A stretch of DNA of 64,000 nucleotides, taken from positions 806,001 through 870,000 of the forward strand of contig CANLVP010000002.1 of NCBI GenBank assembly GCA_947494675.1. Direction: 5' to 3'. Under the pieces are notes generated by a model. The model had not been told where the DNA came from. It saw only the letters and a program-made list of their open reading frames with translations, and did not search any database. The stretch is from an uncultured Paracoccaceae bacterium (GTDB lineage: Bacteria > Pseudomonadota > Alphaproteobacteria > Rhodobacterales > Rhodobacteraceae). Shown here one piece after another: positions 1 through 9,561 of the stretch; position 1 is the stretch's first letter; every line of letters begins with the position of its first letter. A program made the translations under genes and the position numbers.

Positions 1-582
1 GGCCGCATCAAAATGCAGCGATGCGGTCGGGGCCGCAACCGCCCCCTGATGTTTCGCCCAGTAGGTCTGATAATCGGTCTTGTCGGCCTCATCCGCCGCC
101 CGCTTGGCGGCAATATAGGGCGGTAATGGCATCGCCCCCACGGCATTCAGGGCCGCGTCAAAGTCATCGCCCGTCAGGTTAAACCGCAATGACGCTTGCC
201 CATCCGCGCGGCCTGTAACCTCGGCACTTAGCTCGTGTGAAAAGACAATCTCCTCACCATCGCGCACCTTCTTCAGTGGTTTGATCAACGCCGACCACGT
301 GCCATCGGCCTGCGGCTCCAGCAGGGTCACATCCATCTTGGCCGCCGTCGGCCCTGCCTCTCCATCACGATGCCGCAAACCGTTCAGACGCGCGGGGATC
401 ACCTTGGTGTCATTCAGCACCAGCCGATCACCGGGGCGCAACACGCTTGGCAAATCCGCGACCGTCAGATCATCAATCTGATCCGGTCCCGCCACCAGCA
501 ACTTGGCCGCGGTCCGTGGCCGCGCAGGCCGGGTCGCAATCCGGTCCTCGGGCAGTTCAAAGTCGAAATCGGATAGCTTCAT
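1..582 (-). CDS. queA: S-adenosylmethionine:tRNA ribosyltransferase-isomerase (3' part beyond left edge)
   Basis: QueA moves the ribosyl group of S-adenosylmethionine onto 7-aminomethyl-deazaguanine at tRNA position 34, giving epoxyqueuosine in the queuosine pathway. It is cytosolic. The reading frame is open from ATG at 582 to the window edge (194 codons). The protein begins [20 protein letters not shown] and continues with [13 protein letters not shown] and MPLPPYIA, then [23 protein letters not shown], all typical of the QueA N-terminal half. The rest of the gene lies outside the window. Its ATG overlaps the TGA of the upstream AsmA-like gene (ATGA), so the two are probably translationally coupled. 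The partner enzyme Tgt is encoded about 34 kb away in this window, not next door as in many bacteria. Confidence 0.95.
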   Translation of the reverse strand, partial: MKLSDFDFELPEDRIATRPARPRTAAKLLVAGPDQIDDLTVADLPSVLRPGDRLVLNDTKVIPARLNGLRHRDGEAGPTAAKMDVTLLEPQADGTWSALIKPLKKVRDGEEIVFSHELSAEVTGRADGQASLRFNLTGDDFDAALNAVGAMPLPPYIAAKRAADEADKTDYQTYWAKHQGAVAAPTASLHFDAA

Positions 583-3500
583 GGTGTGACCTGCGGCGGC
601 GGGCGGCGGAACATCTCTCTGAACATCCCCGGCGTGAACGCCGACAGCGGGTTCACAGCCACATTTGGCGCATCGCCCGTGCCGGTGATGGTAAAGTTGA
701 ACCCGATCAGGCCTTCGCCCCGCCGCGTCAATACACTGCCAATGCTGTTGATCAGATAGAAAGGTGACACGACGCCCTGAAAATCAAAAGTCTTGCTGGC
801 GAGCGTGTAAATCCCGTCCAGCGAAATGCCAAGCCCCGGCCCCACGGCACTGGATTCCGTCACCACAACCTGGTTGGGCGTCAGCCGAAACCGCGCATCC
901 ACCTCATCAAAGGCAAGGCCCTGCCCGTCTAACTGCTGCAACAACCCCACGACGCTGATCGCATCCAGAAGGGCCGCCATCGCGGGCGCGTCCTTGACCC
1001 GCAAGCCTTGAATCGACAGGAAGCCATCAAAGCTTCCCGCCGCCCCAGCGGGTAGCAGCCGCAAATCTAACGTGCCGCCAAGTCCGTTCTTCAAGAACCC
1101 CGCTGCGGCCACCGCACCACCTGCATCATCGCTTTGGATGCGCAGCGCCGTCCGACCGTTTTGCGGCGCCACCGTGCCGCGCACGCCGGGTCCGTCGTTG
1201 ACCCGCGCGGTGAACTGCCCCGCCAGCCCGCCAGTGCTGGTGAACTCGCCCCTGAAACCGCGCAGAGCAATCCCTTCGGTCACCTGCAATCGATCAAGCG
1301 ACACATCAATTGGCCCGCCCTGCCCGCCACTCGGCGGACCAAACCGCGCCCGACGCAGATCAAGCAATCCACCTGACACCTCTACCCCAACGGGTCGGCC
1401 TTGGCCGCGCCCCCGCAGCGTCACAGGCGCATCCAGCCAGTTGCCAACCTGCACCCGCGTGAACCGCGCTGCCGAAAGGTTGCCGCTTGCATTCAGCTCC
1501 ACCCGGCCCGTCGCGGACAGACCACCTGCAACAAGCCGCAACTGCTCAATATTCGGCTGATCACCCATGCGGCCAACGACCTCAAGCGCGCCCTGCGCGT
1601 TGGCCGATTTATTGACGCTCACTTGCGGCACGGCCAACCCGATCCCTCGCAGATCAGAGGTCAGGCGAAACGCCGGTGGCTCGCCCCGGCGTAGATCAAG
1701 CTGTAAATCCGCCTGACCCGACCCACTCACTGTGCCCGGCGGCAGCGCCACGTTGAACGCAACCAACGTCGCTTGCGACAGCCCCATCGTCGCGCTTACC
1801 TGACTGCCTTGCTGGCCGATCACTTGGGTCCACGTGCCGCGCACTGGCACCCCGTCCAACCGCACCGGCCCCGAAATCGCCAGTTGTGCGTTGTCCGCCT
1901 CGACCGTCAGCCCCGTACCTTCCAGCTTGCGCCCCTTGACCAAGACATCGCTGCGAAACCCGCGCAGCCCCGCCGTGATCTGATACTGCAAATCCTCTTT
2001 CGGCACCGGGTTCACCATCGGAAATTGCAGACTTGCCACGATTTCTGCCCGTCCATCGGCCAGATCAACCGGCAGATTGGCGCGCGTCATAATGCCAAAG
2101 GGTCGTTCATCCATTGTCGACAGCGCCGCCGTGATCGTGCTGTCGATCCGCAGGTCCAGTTCAACTGGCGCCGGAAGGACCCGCACATCCGGGATCGTCA
2201 TGACAGAGCCCGCAAATTCCAGCGCACCACCCTGCGGGGCAATCGTCTGCCCGTCCTGAATGGTCAGGACAAAGCGGTTGTCGATCAGGCTCCCGCGTCC
2301 AGACCCGCCCCGGATCGGATTGATCCGTTTGAAAATACGCATATCCGTCTGGTCAAAGGCAAACTGCATCGCAAGCCGCGCGGGCAGCTCCGGCGTCTTG
2401 CGCCACCCCAGATGCAGGTCGGTGATCCGCGCAGCCTCCAGGTTTTTGGCGAACCACGCCCGCATCCCCGCGGCACTGCCTTCAGGCCAAAGGTCAAAGA
2501 TCCGCGCCCGCGTGACCACATCCCCTTGCACATCCACGGCCACGTCCCAACCGTCCGGCACGGCAGCGGCACGCCCGTTTGCCACAAGCGTCCCATCTGG
2601 TCCGATCAAAACCGCCTGCCCGACCTCCACCGAAAACGGCTGCAGCCCCAACCGCACATCAACGGCCACATCGCCGAGCCCGACCTTGTCCGCGTAAACA
2701 CCACCGGGGTTCAGGGCCAGTTCAGGGAACACAAACTGCCCGATCAACGTCTCTGGCAACCCATCGCTAATCTCTTCCGCAAAGGCCTGCCCCCGCCCAG
2801 TGACCGTCCCCCAATCGCTGCGCAGCGACATCGCACCAAAGGTCAAAAGCAGCTCTGCAGGATCAAACTGCATGGTGACATCAGCCCCATCGAACCCCAG
2901 CGGCGCGGCTTCGCCACCCGGCGCCAACTGTCCTGCCCCAACCGAAAGGTCGACGGCAAGAACGCCCAGATCGCCCGTCTCCCCCAATGAGGTTTCCAGC
3001 GTGGCCGTGATCGGCGCATCAACGGCGGCCAACCACGACAGCGCAGGTGATTGCGTCGCAATATCGCGCGCAGGCAGATTGGTAATCTCCGCACCAATAC
3101 GGGCGCTCAGGCTCTCTTTTGGGCTTTCAAACGAAAACGCGACCTGCCCCACGTCACCGCCACTCAGCACCGCCAAATCCGCCACAAGCCGCGTGGTGGA
3201 CCCGCGCACATTTAACGTCATCTGGCCGCCATCCACGGTCCAGGCCCGCCCCGCGCGCGCATCCGCGTAGTTGATCACCAGCCCATCCACCGCGACCTCT
3301 TCAAACGCGGCGAGTTCGGGCCGAGCAAAAACCGCCTCCACTTCGGTCAAAAGCGCCTGTAAGCTCTCAGCCCGCCCCACATCAGTCGCCCCTTGCCCAA
3401 AGGCGACCGCGACACTGCCGTCGGCATTGCGGCGCAAATCCACCTGCACACCCGACAGCTGCACCTCTTGCACGAGAGCCGCGCGATCGAACAAAAGCCC

Positions 3501-3854
3501 ACGCGGCGACACCACACCGCTGATCTGCGCAACCCGCGCCAGCGTGGCACCCGTGGCATCCGTCAAAACCGTATCGCGCAACAACATGCGCGGATGCAGA
3601 TCGCGCCCGACGTTCACCGTGATCTCACCAAAGGCCAACGTGCCGCCGCCCAGCATCTCGCTTGCGCGCGCTTCAACCCGGTTACTGATCCAACTGGGCG
3701 CGGTGATGTCGCGGTCGATCATCATCGCCGCCGCCACAATCGCAAACAGCACCGGAACGGTCGCCAAAAGCCAAACCACACGCAGCCCATGCCACGCCAC
3801 GCGGGCGGCCTTGCGTGCCTTCGGTTTGCTGGGGGTTTCGTCCGGTTCTGTCAT
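579..3854 (-). CDS. AsmA/YhdP-like (DUF3971) large envelope protein
   Basis: A 1091-residue protein with a short cytoplasmic head (about residues 1-25, Lys/Arg-rich), one membrane anchor near residues 28-46 and a very long beta-rich periplasmic part. The composition (many Gly/Asp/Val repeats, a C-terminal region ending with [20 protein letters not shown]) matches the AsmA-like/YhdP families, whose bridge-like members are implicated in phospholipid transport to the outer membrane. That function is known for enterobacterial relatives and only inferred here. The start at 3854 follows AGGCAGGCG. It faces the peroxiredoxin gene across an 85-bp divergent spacer, and its stop overlaps the queA start. 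No truncation is visible. Confidence 0.8.
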   Translation of the reverse strand: MTEPDETPSKPKARKAARVAWHGLRVVWLLATVPVLFAIVAAAMMIDRDITAPSWISNRVEARASEMLGGGTLAFGEITVNVGRDLHPRMLLRDTVLTDATGATLARVAQISGVVSPRGLLFDRAALVQEVQLSGVQVDLRRNADGSVAVAFGQGATDVGRAESLQALLTEVEAVFARPELAAFEEVAVDGLVINYADARAGRAWTVDGGQMTLNVRGSTTRLVADLAVLSGGDVGQVAFSFESPKESLSARIGAEITNLPARDIATQSPALSWLAAVDAPITATLETSLGETGDLGVLAVDLSVGAGQLAPGGEAAPLGFDGADVTMQFDPAELLLTFGAMSLRSDWGTVTGRGQAFAEEISDGLPETLIGQFVFPELALNPGGVYADKVGLGDVAVDVRLGLQPFSVEVGQAVLIGPDGTLVANGRAAAVPDGWDVAVDVQGDVVTRARIFDLWPEGSAAGMRAWFAKNLEAARITDLHLGWRKTPELPARLAMQFAFDQTDMRIFKRINPIRGGSGRGSLIDNRFVLTIQDGQTIAPQGGALEFAGSVMTIPDVRVLPAPVELDLRIDSTITAALSTMDERPFGIMTRANLPVDLADGRAEIVASLQFPMVNPVPKEDLQYQITAGLRGFRSDVLVKGRKLEGTGLTVEADNAQLAISGPVRLDGVPVRGTWTQVIGQQGSQVSATMGLSQATLVAFNVALPPGTVSGSGQADLQLDLRRGEPPAFRLTSDLRGIGLAVPQVSVNKSANAQGALEVVGRMGDQPNIEQLRLVAGGLSATGRVELNASGNLSAARFTRVQVGNWLDAPVTLRGRGQGRPVGVEVSGGLLDLRRARFGPPSGGQGGPIDVSLDRLQVTEGIALRGFRGEFTSTGGLAGQFTARVNDGPGVRGTVAPQNGRTALRIQSDDAGGAVAAAGFLKNGLGGTLDLRLLPAGAAGSFDGFLSIQGLRVKDAPAMAALLDAISVVGLLQQLDGQGLAFDEVDARFRLTPNQVVVTESSAVGPGLGISLDGIYTLASKTFDFQGVVSPFYLINSIGSVLTRRGEGLIGFNFTITGTGDAPNVAVNPLSAFTPGMFREMFRRPPPQVTP

Positions 3855-3939
3855 CGCCTGCCTATCTGGCCTTTATCTTTGCCGTTTGCGCACTAAAACG
3901 AAACCAACAAAGTCAGCTAGCCCGCAAAAAGGACGCCCC

Positions 3940-4407
3940 ATGACCGATCTCGCCCCCGGTGACGCCGCCCCCGCCATCTCCCTGCCGCGCGACGGTGGCG
4001 CGACCGTCCAGTTATCGGACTATGCCGGGCAGAACGTGGTCCTGTATTTTTACCCACGCGACGACACCTCTGGCTGCACTAAAGAGGCGATTGGCTTTAC
4101 CGAAAGCCTTGGCGACCTTGCCGCTGCAAACACGGTGGTCTTGGGTGTTTCAAAAGACGGCGTGAAGAAACACGACAAATTCGTCGCCAAACACGATCTG
4201 GGCGTCGTGCTGTTGTCCGATGAAGAAGGTGACGTTTGCGAACGCTATGGCGTTTGGAAGGAAAAAAGCATGTATGGCAAAACCTACATGGGGATCGAAC
4301 GGGCAACCTTTCTGATCGACGCAAACGGAAATATCGCGCAGGTCTGGCGCAAGGTGAAAGTGGCAGGCCACGTCGAAGCCGTGGTAGAAGCCGCACGCGC
4401 GCTTTAG
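3940..4407 (+). CDS. bcp: Peroxiredoxin, Bcp/PrxQ type
   Basis: A thiol peroxidase of 155 residues reducing H2O2 and organic hydroperoxides in the cytosol. The peroxidatic cysteine is C46 in YPRDDTSGCTKEA. The position five residues later that carries the resolving cysteine in Escherichia coli Bcp (C50) is Ile51 here. The only other cysteine is C100 in SDEEGDVCERYGVW, which aligns with E. coli C99, so the enzyme is likely 1-Cys or uses C100. The start ATG 3940 has a clear AAAAGGA six bases upstream. An in-frame extension reaching back to 3271 lies antisense to the AsmA-like gene and is not credible. Confidence 0.93.
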   Translation: MTDLAPGDAAPAISLPRDGGATVQLSDYAGQNVVLYFYPRDDTSGCTKEAIGFTESLGDLAAANTVVLGVSKDGVKKHDKFVAKHDLGVVLLSDEEGDVCERYGVWKEKSMYGKTYMGIERATFLIDANGNIAQVWRKVKVAGHVEAVVEAARAL

Positions 4408-4416
4408 AAGGGCGGC

Positions 4417-4471
4417 GATTATTCGCAAAATAATCACGCCTCCGGCGGGGATGTTTTTGAACCAAAGAAAG
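4417..4471 (+). repeat. Box-plus-two-hairpins element, copy A
   Basis: Two hairpins (GATTATT/AATAATC at 4417-4435, CGCC/GGCG at 4437-4447) precede a box that ends with CCAAAGAAAG at 4462-4471, fifteen bases before the DUF455 start codon. Copies with the same order and orientation relative to the gene lie at 28110-28180 and 35771-35831 (both reading on the minus strand). The stems differ in sequence but the architecture is kept. Confidence 0.7.
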
Positions 4472-4486
4472 ACCACAGGTGCAACA

Positions 4487-5314
4487 ATGATCCCTCTCGC
4501 AGATATGGCCGTGAATGTGCTGACCACAGCCGATGGCCGCGCCAAGACGAAGCTGTCTCGCGGCTATGCGGCCACATGGCAGGCCGCGCGCGAGGCGGGC
4601 GAGACGCCAGAAATCGGCACCGCGGCCCCTCCGGATTTTCCCGCGCGCCCCGATGCGCCCGAACTCTTGGACCCACGCGATGTCCCCCACCGCAAACCCG
4701 GCACTGAGGAAGGCCGCATTGCTTTGCTCCATGCCGTGGCGCATATTGAGCTGAACGCCGTCGACCTGCATTGGGACATCATCGCGCGCTTTTCGGACAC
4801 ACCGCTGCCGATTGGCTTCTACGATGACTGGGTCAAGGCCGCGGACGAAGAATCCAAACATTTCAATCTGATGTGCGACTGTCTTGAAGCGCTTGGATCG
4901 TTCTACGGTGCCCTGCCTGCCCATGCCGGCATGTGGCGCGCCGCCTCTGACACTGCTGATGATCTCTTGGGCCGCCTTGCCGTCGTGCCCATGGTGCTTG
5001 AGGCGCGCGGCCTTGATGTCACCCCCGGCATGATCCAGATATTCCGGTCCGCCAAACTCAAAGACGCCGTCGCCGCGCTTGAGGTGATCTATGCCGAAGA
5101 AGTGCACCACGTCGCCTACGGCTCAAAATGGTTCCACTTTCTGTGTGGCCGCGATAACCGTGACCCGACGCCTGTGTTTCACGACCTCGTGCGGCGCTAC
5201 TTTCACGGCAACCTCAAACCACCGTTTAATGAGGAAAAAAGGGCCGAGGCTGGCATCCCGCCTGATTTCTACTGGCCCCTCGCCGGAACCACCCCGCAGC
5301 GCTCAAAACCGTAA
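4487..5314 (+). CDS. DUF455 ferritin-like diiron protein
   Basis: A 275-residue protein of the DUF455 family. Candidate diiron ligands of a ferritin-like four-helix bundle are visible: E in AHIELNAVDLHWD, ExxxH in DEESKHFNLM, E in VLEARGLDVTPG and ExxHH in YAEEVHHVAYGS. The substrate is unknown for the family. The start MIPLADMAVNVL at 4487 is preferred to ATG 4451, because 4451 falls inside the box-plus-hairpin element and adds residues that look like repeat translation. The gene stands alone between the peroxiredoxin gene and the M23 peptidase, in the same direction. Confidence 0.82.
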   Translation: MIPLADMAVNVLTTADGRAKTKLSRGYAATWQAAREAGETPEIGTAAPPDFPARPDAPELLDPRDVPHRKPGTEEGRIALLHAVAHIELNAVDLHWDIIARFSDTPLPIGFYDDWVKAADEESKHFNLMCDCLEALGSFYGALPAHAGMWRAASDTADDLLGRLAVVPMVLEARGLDVTPGMIQIFRSAKLKDAVAALEVIYAEEVHHVAYGSKWFHFLCGRDNRDPTPVFHDLVRRYFHGNLKPPFNEEKRAEAGIPPDFYWPLAGTTPQRSKP

Positions 5315-5459
5315 GCAAAAAGCCGCCCAACTGTTGGAAAAGTGTGGCGAAAATCGATATTTGGTTGCGCCAAGGCCTTAGTCTGGATAGACGGTTCGAG
5401 ACGGCAAAACGGGTGTGGGGACCTGCCGGTGGGAAATGGGATGGGACAGGGACGACGCC

Positions 5460-6770
5460 GTGAAGTCACGACTGACACAAGCAGTTCATCACAAACTTGA
5501 AAAATGGTTTCCTGAAAAGCGGCTTTTCCTCCGCTCTGACAGCGAAACCCGCTTTATCCGTCTTAAGCCCGAGACCCAATTGGTCGGCTGGGCCGGGGCC
5601 GTCGTGATCGTCGGTTGGACGATCATCTCGACCGCAATCCTTTTGATGGACAGCATCGGCGCTGGCAACTTCCGCGCCCAGGCCCAACGCGATCAGATGA
5701 TCTATGAACAGCGCCTGAACATCCTGTCAGCCCAACGCGACGCCCGCGCCGAAGAAGCCGTTGCCGCGCAAGAACGCTTCTCATCCGCCCTCGCCCAGAT
5801 CAGCACCATGCAGTCAGAGCTTCTGGCGCTGGAAGACGAACGCCGCGAGCTTGAGACCGGGATGGAGGTCGTCCAGACCACACTGCGCAATACCATGCAG
5901 CAACGAGAAGCGGCCCGCGACCAGATCGCGAGCCTCACTGACGATGGCAATGGCGGCCCTTCAACCTCCGCGATTAGCGAAGAAGCTGAAAGCACCGTTG
6001 ACCTGCTCGCATCTGCCCTTGCCGAAACCACGGCAGAGCGGGACATGATCGCCTCAGATGCGGCCTTTGCGCTCGATCACGCCGCTGAAATGGAATTGGA
6101 ACTGCGGCTGCTGCAGGAACGCAACGATGAGATTTTCCGCCAACTCGAAGAGGCGATGACAATCTCGGTGGAACCACTGGATAAGATGTTCCGCAACGCG
6201 GGCCTGTCGCCCGACAGCCTGATTTCCGCCGTACGCCGTGGCTATTCCGGCACCGGTGGCCCGCTGACACCACTGCAATTCTCGACCAAAGGCGGCGCGC
6301 CTGACCCCGATGCGGCCCGCGCCAATGGCATCCTTGATGCGATGGACCGGATCAACCTCTACCGGATCGCCGCTGAAAAAGCGCCCTTTGACATCCCGGT
6401 CAAATCCAACTTCCGCTTCACCTCTGGCTTTGGCCAGCGCTGGGGCCGCTTGCACGCGGGTACCGACTTTGCGGGCCCCATCGGCACGCCCATCTATGCA
6501 ACCGCTGACGGTGTGGTCACACACGCCAGCTGGTCCTCCGGCTATGGCCGCCTGATTAAGATCCAACATGAGTTCGGCATCGAAACCCGTTACGCCCATC
6601 TGAACGCCATGCGTGTTTCAGTTGGTCAAAGGGTCTCGCGCGGGGACCGAATTGGTGATATGGGCAATTCCGGACGGTCCACTGGACCACACCTTCACTA
6701 CGAAGTGCGCGTAGGCGGTTCCCCCGTCAATCCCATGACTTACATAAGAGCTGGACAAGATGTTTTCTAA
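5460..6770 (+). CDS. M23 family metallopeptidase with DUF5930 N-terminus
   Basis: An inner-membrane-anchored periplasmic peptidoglycan endopeptidase or amidase activator of 436 residues. The cytoplasmic head contains KWFPEKRLFLRSDSETRFIRL, a transmembrane segment spans about residues 42-63, a long coiled coil rich in E/Q/R runs over residues 75-210, and a C-terminal LytM domain has the HxxxD-type motif RLHAGTDFAGP and the HxH motif GPHLHYEV, so the zinc site looks intact. The GTG at 5460 is chosen because the conserved N-terminus begins there; ATG 5436 and ATG 5415 are in frame. The 3' end overlaps the bactofilin gene by 11 bases, a pairing suggesting joint control of local cell-wall remodelling. 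Confidence 0.88.
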   Translation: MKSRLTQAVHHKLEKWFPEKRLFLRSDSETRFIRLKPETQLVGWAGAVVIVGWTIISTAILLMDSIGAGNFRAQAQRDQMIYEQRLNILSAQRDARAEEAVAAQERFSSALAQISTMQSELLALEDERRELETGMEVVQTTLRNTMQQREAARDQIASLTDDGNGGPSTSAISEEAESTVDLLASALAETTAERDMIASDAAFALDHAAEMELELRLLQERNDEIFRQLEEAMTISVEPLDKMFRNAGLSPDSLISAVRRGYSGTGGPLTPLQFSTKGGAPDPDAARANGILDAMDRINLYRIAAEKAPFDIPVKSNFRFTSGFGQRWGRLHAGTDFAGPIGTPIYATADGVVTHASWSSGYGRLIKIQHEFGIETRYAHLNAMRVSVGQRVSRGDRIGDMGNSGRSTGPHLHYEVRVGGSPVNPMTYIRAGQDVF

Positions 6771-7257
6771 ATCCAAAATCAACGAACCCGGACCCAAAGC
6801 TGATGGCGCGCCTGCTCCGGCAGAAGCGCCTGCCAAGGCCGCACCCGCATCGTCGGACTTCAAGGCGTCTGCCCCCAAGGCCAAACCGCCTGCATCAACC
6901 CTCTCGGCTGATCTGCATGTGACTGGCAACCTCAAGACAACTGGCGACATCCAGATCGAAGGTCAGGTCGAGGGCGACATCCGCGCCCACCTGCTGACCG
7001 TCGGCGAAGGTGCCACCGTCAAAGGTGAGGTGATGGCAGACGATGTGGTCGTCAACGGTCGTGTCATCGGCCGCGTGCGCGGCCTTAAGGTGCGCCTGAC
7101 CTCGACCGCCCGTGTCGAAGGCGACATCATCCACAAGACCATCGCAATCGAAAGCGGCGCTCACTTCGAAGGCTCAGTGCAGCGTCAGGATGACCCGCTG
7201 TCTACAGGTGGATCGGGTGGCAAGGCCAAGATGCCTGCTGATGCCGCCAAAGGCTAA
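6760..7257 (+). CDS. Bactofilin (polymerising cytoskeletal protein)
   Basis: A 165-residue bactofilin (DUF583). Residues 1-45 are a Pro/Ala/Lys-rich disordered tail. The core starts at STLSADLHVTGNLKTTGDIQIEG and has the regularly spaced Gly and hydrophobic residues of the right-handed beta-helix, followed by a short disordered tail. Bactofilins form filaments without nucleotide and recruit cell-wall enzymes to sites of curvature or stalk growth. Overlap with the upstream M23 peptidase gene (start codon 11 bases before that gene's end) suggests coupled translation and direct partnership. The stop is followed two bases later by the TTG start of the MFS gene. Confidence 0.93.
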   Translation: MFSKSKINEPGPKADGAPAPAEAPAKAAPASSDFKASAPKAKPPASTLSADLHVTGNLKTTGDIQIEGQVEGDIRAHLLTVGEGATVKGEVMADDVVVNGRVIGRVRGLKVRLTSTARVEGDIIHKTIAIESGAHFEGSVQRQDDPLSTGGSGGKAKMPADAAKG

Positions 7258-7259
7258 GC

Positions 7260-8750
7260 TTGACGCAAAACACATCTGACAATCGGGCCGCGCCAGACAA
7301 GGCGCGGCCCGTTTTCGATGCGGCCTTCTGCGCCGAACCCAAACGCCGCCTGATCCTCGCTGCTGCTGTCCTTGCCTCGTCGATGGGGTTTATTGACGGC
7401 ACCGTCGTCAGTATCGCCATGCCCGCGATCCGGCAGACGCTGGGGGCAACACTCGATCAAGCCACATGGATCAACAACGCCTATATGGTCACGCTCGCGG
7501 CACTGATCCTTGTGGGCGGCGCATTTGGTGACCGCTTTGGCTTGGCCCGCGTCTTTTCGCTTGGCATCGGGCTTTTTGTGCTCACCTCCCTGATCTGCGC
7601 CCTCGCCCCCAATCCCGACGTGCTGATCCTTGCGCGTCTGGCCCAAGGGGCCGGTGCCGCAATGATGATCCCCGGCAGCCTTGCCATGATCTCCCGTGCT
7701 TATCCGCGCGAGGTGCGCGGGCGCGCCATTGGCCTCTGGGCCGCCGCCTCTGCCGTGACGACCGCCGCCGGGCCCATCATCGGCGGGCTTACATTGTCGC
7801 TTGGCGGGCCAGAGATGTGGCGCTGGATATTCGCGATCAACCTGCCCTTGGGCGTGATCGCCTATGTCATGACCCGCGTCGGCGTCGCCACAGACACCCG
7901 CCAACCGGGCCAACCCGTGGACCTACCCGGCGCGGCCCTTGCCATCGCCGGGCTTGGCGCACTGGCCTGGACTCTGACGCATCTGGAGGGCGCGGGCACC
8001 ACGCCCCTCACATGGATCATTGGCAGCATCGGCGTCGCCACGCTGCTCGCCTTCATCGCGCAAGAGCACCGCAGCGCCCACCCGATGATGCCGCTTGCGC
8101 TCTTCCGCGACCGCACCTTTGCCGCTGCCAATGCCGCCACCTTCGCGCTCTACTTTGGGCTCTCCGCGATCCTCTTCTTTCTTCCCATGCTCACCGTCGC
8201 AGGCTGGAACATCACAGAGATTGAGGCCGCCGTTGCCTTTGCCCCCCTCTCCATCTTCATCTCGCTCTTCTCCACCCGCTTCGGCAGGCTGTCAGACAGG
8301 ATCGGCCCCGGCCCCGTCATTGCCGTTGGTGCCGCAACCGTCGCCATGGGCTACGCCGCCCTCGCGCTCGTGGTGCCGCTGCAGAACTACTGGTTCGCCG
8401 TGGTGCCCGCGATGACCCTGACGGGTTTTGGCATGTCGATGGTTGTGGCCCCGCTGTCCACGGCCGTGATGGGCGCGGTTGCTGACCGCCAATCCGGCAT
8501 CGCCTCAGGCGTCAATAATGCCATCAGCCGGATCGCAGGCCTGATCGCCGTGGCAGCTATGGGGTCACTCGTGGGCTACGCTTATGTCCGCGCAGGCGGG
8601 GCGTTCAGCTACGGTGAAACACTCGCAAACCCCGATCACGTCACCGCAATGGGCGCAGCCTTTGCGACCATCGCTTGGGTCTCATCCGCGCTCGCCGCCT
8701 TCTCTGCCCTGATCGCTTATATGGGCATCCCGCCTCAACGCGGATCATAA
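7260..8750 (+). CDS. MFS transporter, DHA2 (EmrB/QacA-like) drug exporter family
   Basis: A 496-residue polytopic inner-membrane protein with about 14 hydrophobic segments. Motif A is visible as GGAFGDRFGLARV after helix 2 and motif C-like GPIIGG in helix 5. The first helix carries SMGFIDGTVVSIAMPAI, typical of the DHA2 proton:drug antiporters. The substrate cannot be told. The start is a TTG two bases after the bactofilin stop, with no strong ribosome site, so translation probably depends on coupling. No ATG lies between the TTG and the first membrane helix. The 3' end overlaps the convergent DUF2189 gene by 16 bases. Confidence 0.87.
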   Translation: MTQNTSDNRAAPDKARPVFDAAFCAEPKRRLILAAAVLASSMGFIDGTVVSIAMPAIRQTLGATLDQATWINNAYMVTLAALILVGGAFGDRFGLARVFSLGIGLFVLTSLICALAPNPDVLILARLAQGAGAAMMIPGSLAMISRAYPREVRGRAIGLWAAASAVTTAAGPIIGGLTLSLGGPEMWRWIFAINLPLGVIAYVMTRVGVATDTRQPGQPVDLPGAALAIAGLGALAWTLTHLEGAGTTPLTWIIGSIGVATLLAFIAQEHRSAHPMMPLALFRDRTFAAANAATFALYFGLSAILFFLPMLTVAGWNITEIEAAVAFAPLSIFISLFSTRFGRLSDRIGPGPVIAVGAATVAMGYAALALVVPLQNYWFAVVPAMTLTGFGMSMVVAPLSTAVMGAVADRQSGIASGVNNAISRIAGLIAVAAMGSLVGYAYVRAGGAFSYGETLANPDHVTAMGAAFATIAWVSSALAAFSALIAYMGIPPQRGS

Positions 8751-9514
8751 AGCGCCCGGCGATAGATGTGCCAGGTCGCATGTCCCAAGACCGGCAACGC
8801 CACAACCAGCCCCAAGAACCATGGCACCAGCGCCAGTAAGGTCAGCGCCGCAATCACGGCGGCCCAGACCAGCATCACCCACAGGTTCTGCATCACCACC
8901 TGCACCGACAGGATCATCGCGGTGACAAAATCAACCTCACGCTCCAGCAAAAGCGGCAAGCTGACCACCGTCAGTGAGAACAACAAAAACGCCAGCGCCG
9001 CGCCGACGACCACCTCTGCCGCAATCATCCGCAGGCCCGCCGCCGTCCACAGGATCGACAAATCGGTTGAGATATTAGTGATCGCTGACAGCCCCATGAA
9101 GAGCGCAAAAATCATATGCGCCAGAAACGTCCAGAACAGGAAATAAAAGACGATGATCGCGCCCATCCACGGGATTTGTCGGCCGCGTTCGGCCCAGACG
9201 ACGCCCAGCACATCGCGCCAGACCAGCGGCAAATCCGCCTCTAACCTGCGCGACACCTCATAGAGACCAACAGCGGCAAAGGGTGCCGCCAGTGGAAACC
9301 CAAGCGCTGTCGCGAGGGTCCAGGTCACATGCCCGGCCCCGATCCACAGCAGAACAAATCCGCCCACCACATAGACAGCGCTGAAAAACAGCCCGAATAT
9401 GGGCGCCCTGCGAAAGTCCACGACGCCCTTCTGCAGGCATGTCCACACCTCGCGCAACGTCAGCCGCCCGATCTGCGGCAGCGACGCAGGTCCTGTGTCG
9501 TCTTTGGTTGTCAT
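8735..9514 (-). CDS. DUF2189 membrane protein, probably under FnrL control
   Basis: A 259-residue protein with about six hydrophobic segments, starting MTTKDDTGPASLPQIGRLTL and containing the typical DUF2189 stretch FSAVYVVGGFVLLWIGAGHVTW. Function is unknown for the family. A perfect FNR-type box TTGATCTGCATCAA lies at 9548-9561 on the promoter side. A TAGTCT element at 9521-9526 would place the transcription start on the A of the ATG, and no Shine-Dalgarno is present before the ATG, so a leaderless, oxygen-responsive transcript is plausible. This is inference from spacing. The gene converges on the MFS gene and lies downstream of prfB. Confidence 0.82.
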   Translation of the reverse strand: MTTKDDTGPASLPQIGRLTLREVWTCLQKGVVDFRRAPIFGLFFSAVYVVGGFVLLWIGAGHVTWTLATALGFPLAAPFAAVGLYEVSRRLEADLPLVWRDVLGVVWAERGRQIPWMGAIIVFYFLFWTFLAHMIFALFMGLSAITNISTDLSILWTAAGLRMIAAEVVVGAALAFLLFSLTVVSLPLLLEREVDFVTAMILSVQVVMQNLWVMLVWAAVIAALTLLALVPWFLGLVVALPVLGHATWHIYRRALYDPR

Positions 9515-9547
9515 GGGATCAGACTACGCCATCACGGCAGAGCCACT

Positions 9548-9561
9548 TTGATCTGCATCAA
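9548..9561. promoter_or_regulatory. Perfect FNR/FnrL box upstream of DUF2189 gene
   Basis: TTGATCTGCATCAA matches TTGAT-N4-ATCAA at all ten fixed positions. It overlaps the prfB stop codon and is centred 40 bases upstream of the DUF2189 ATG at 9514. That is the class II activator position if the transcript begins at the ATG. Confidence 0.75.

Noticed and set aside
1773-2990. 405-codon plus-strand ORF opposite the AsmA-like gene
   Set aside because: Arg/Pro/His-rich shadow frame without domain character.
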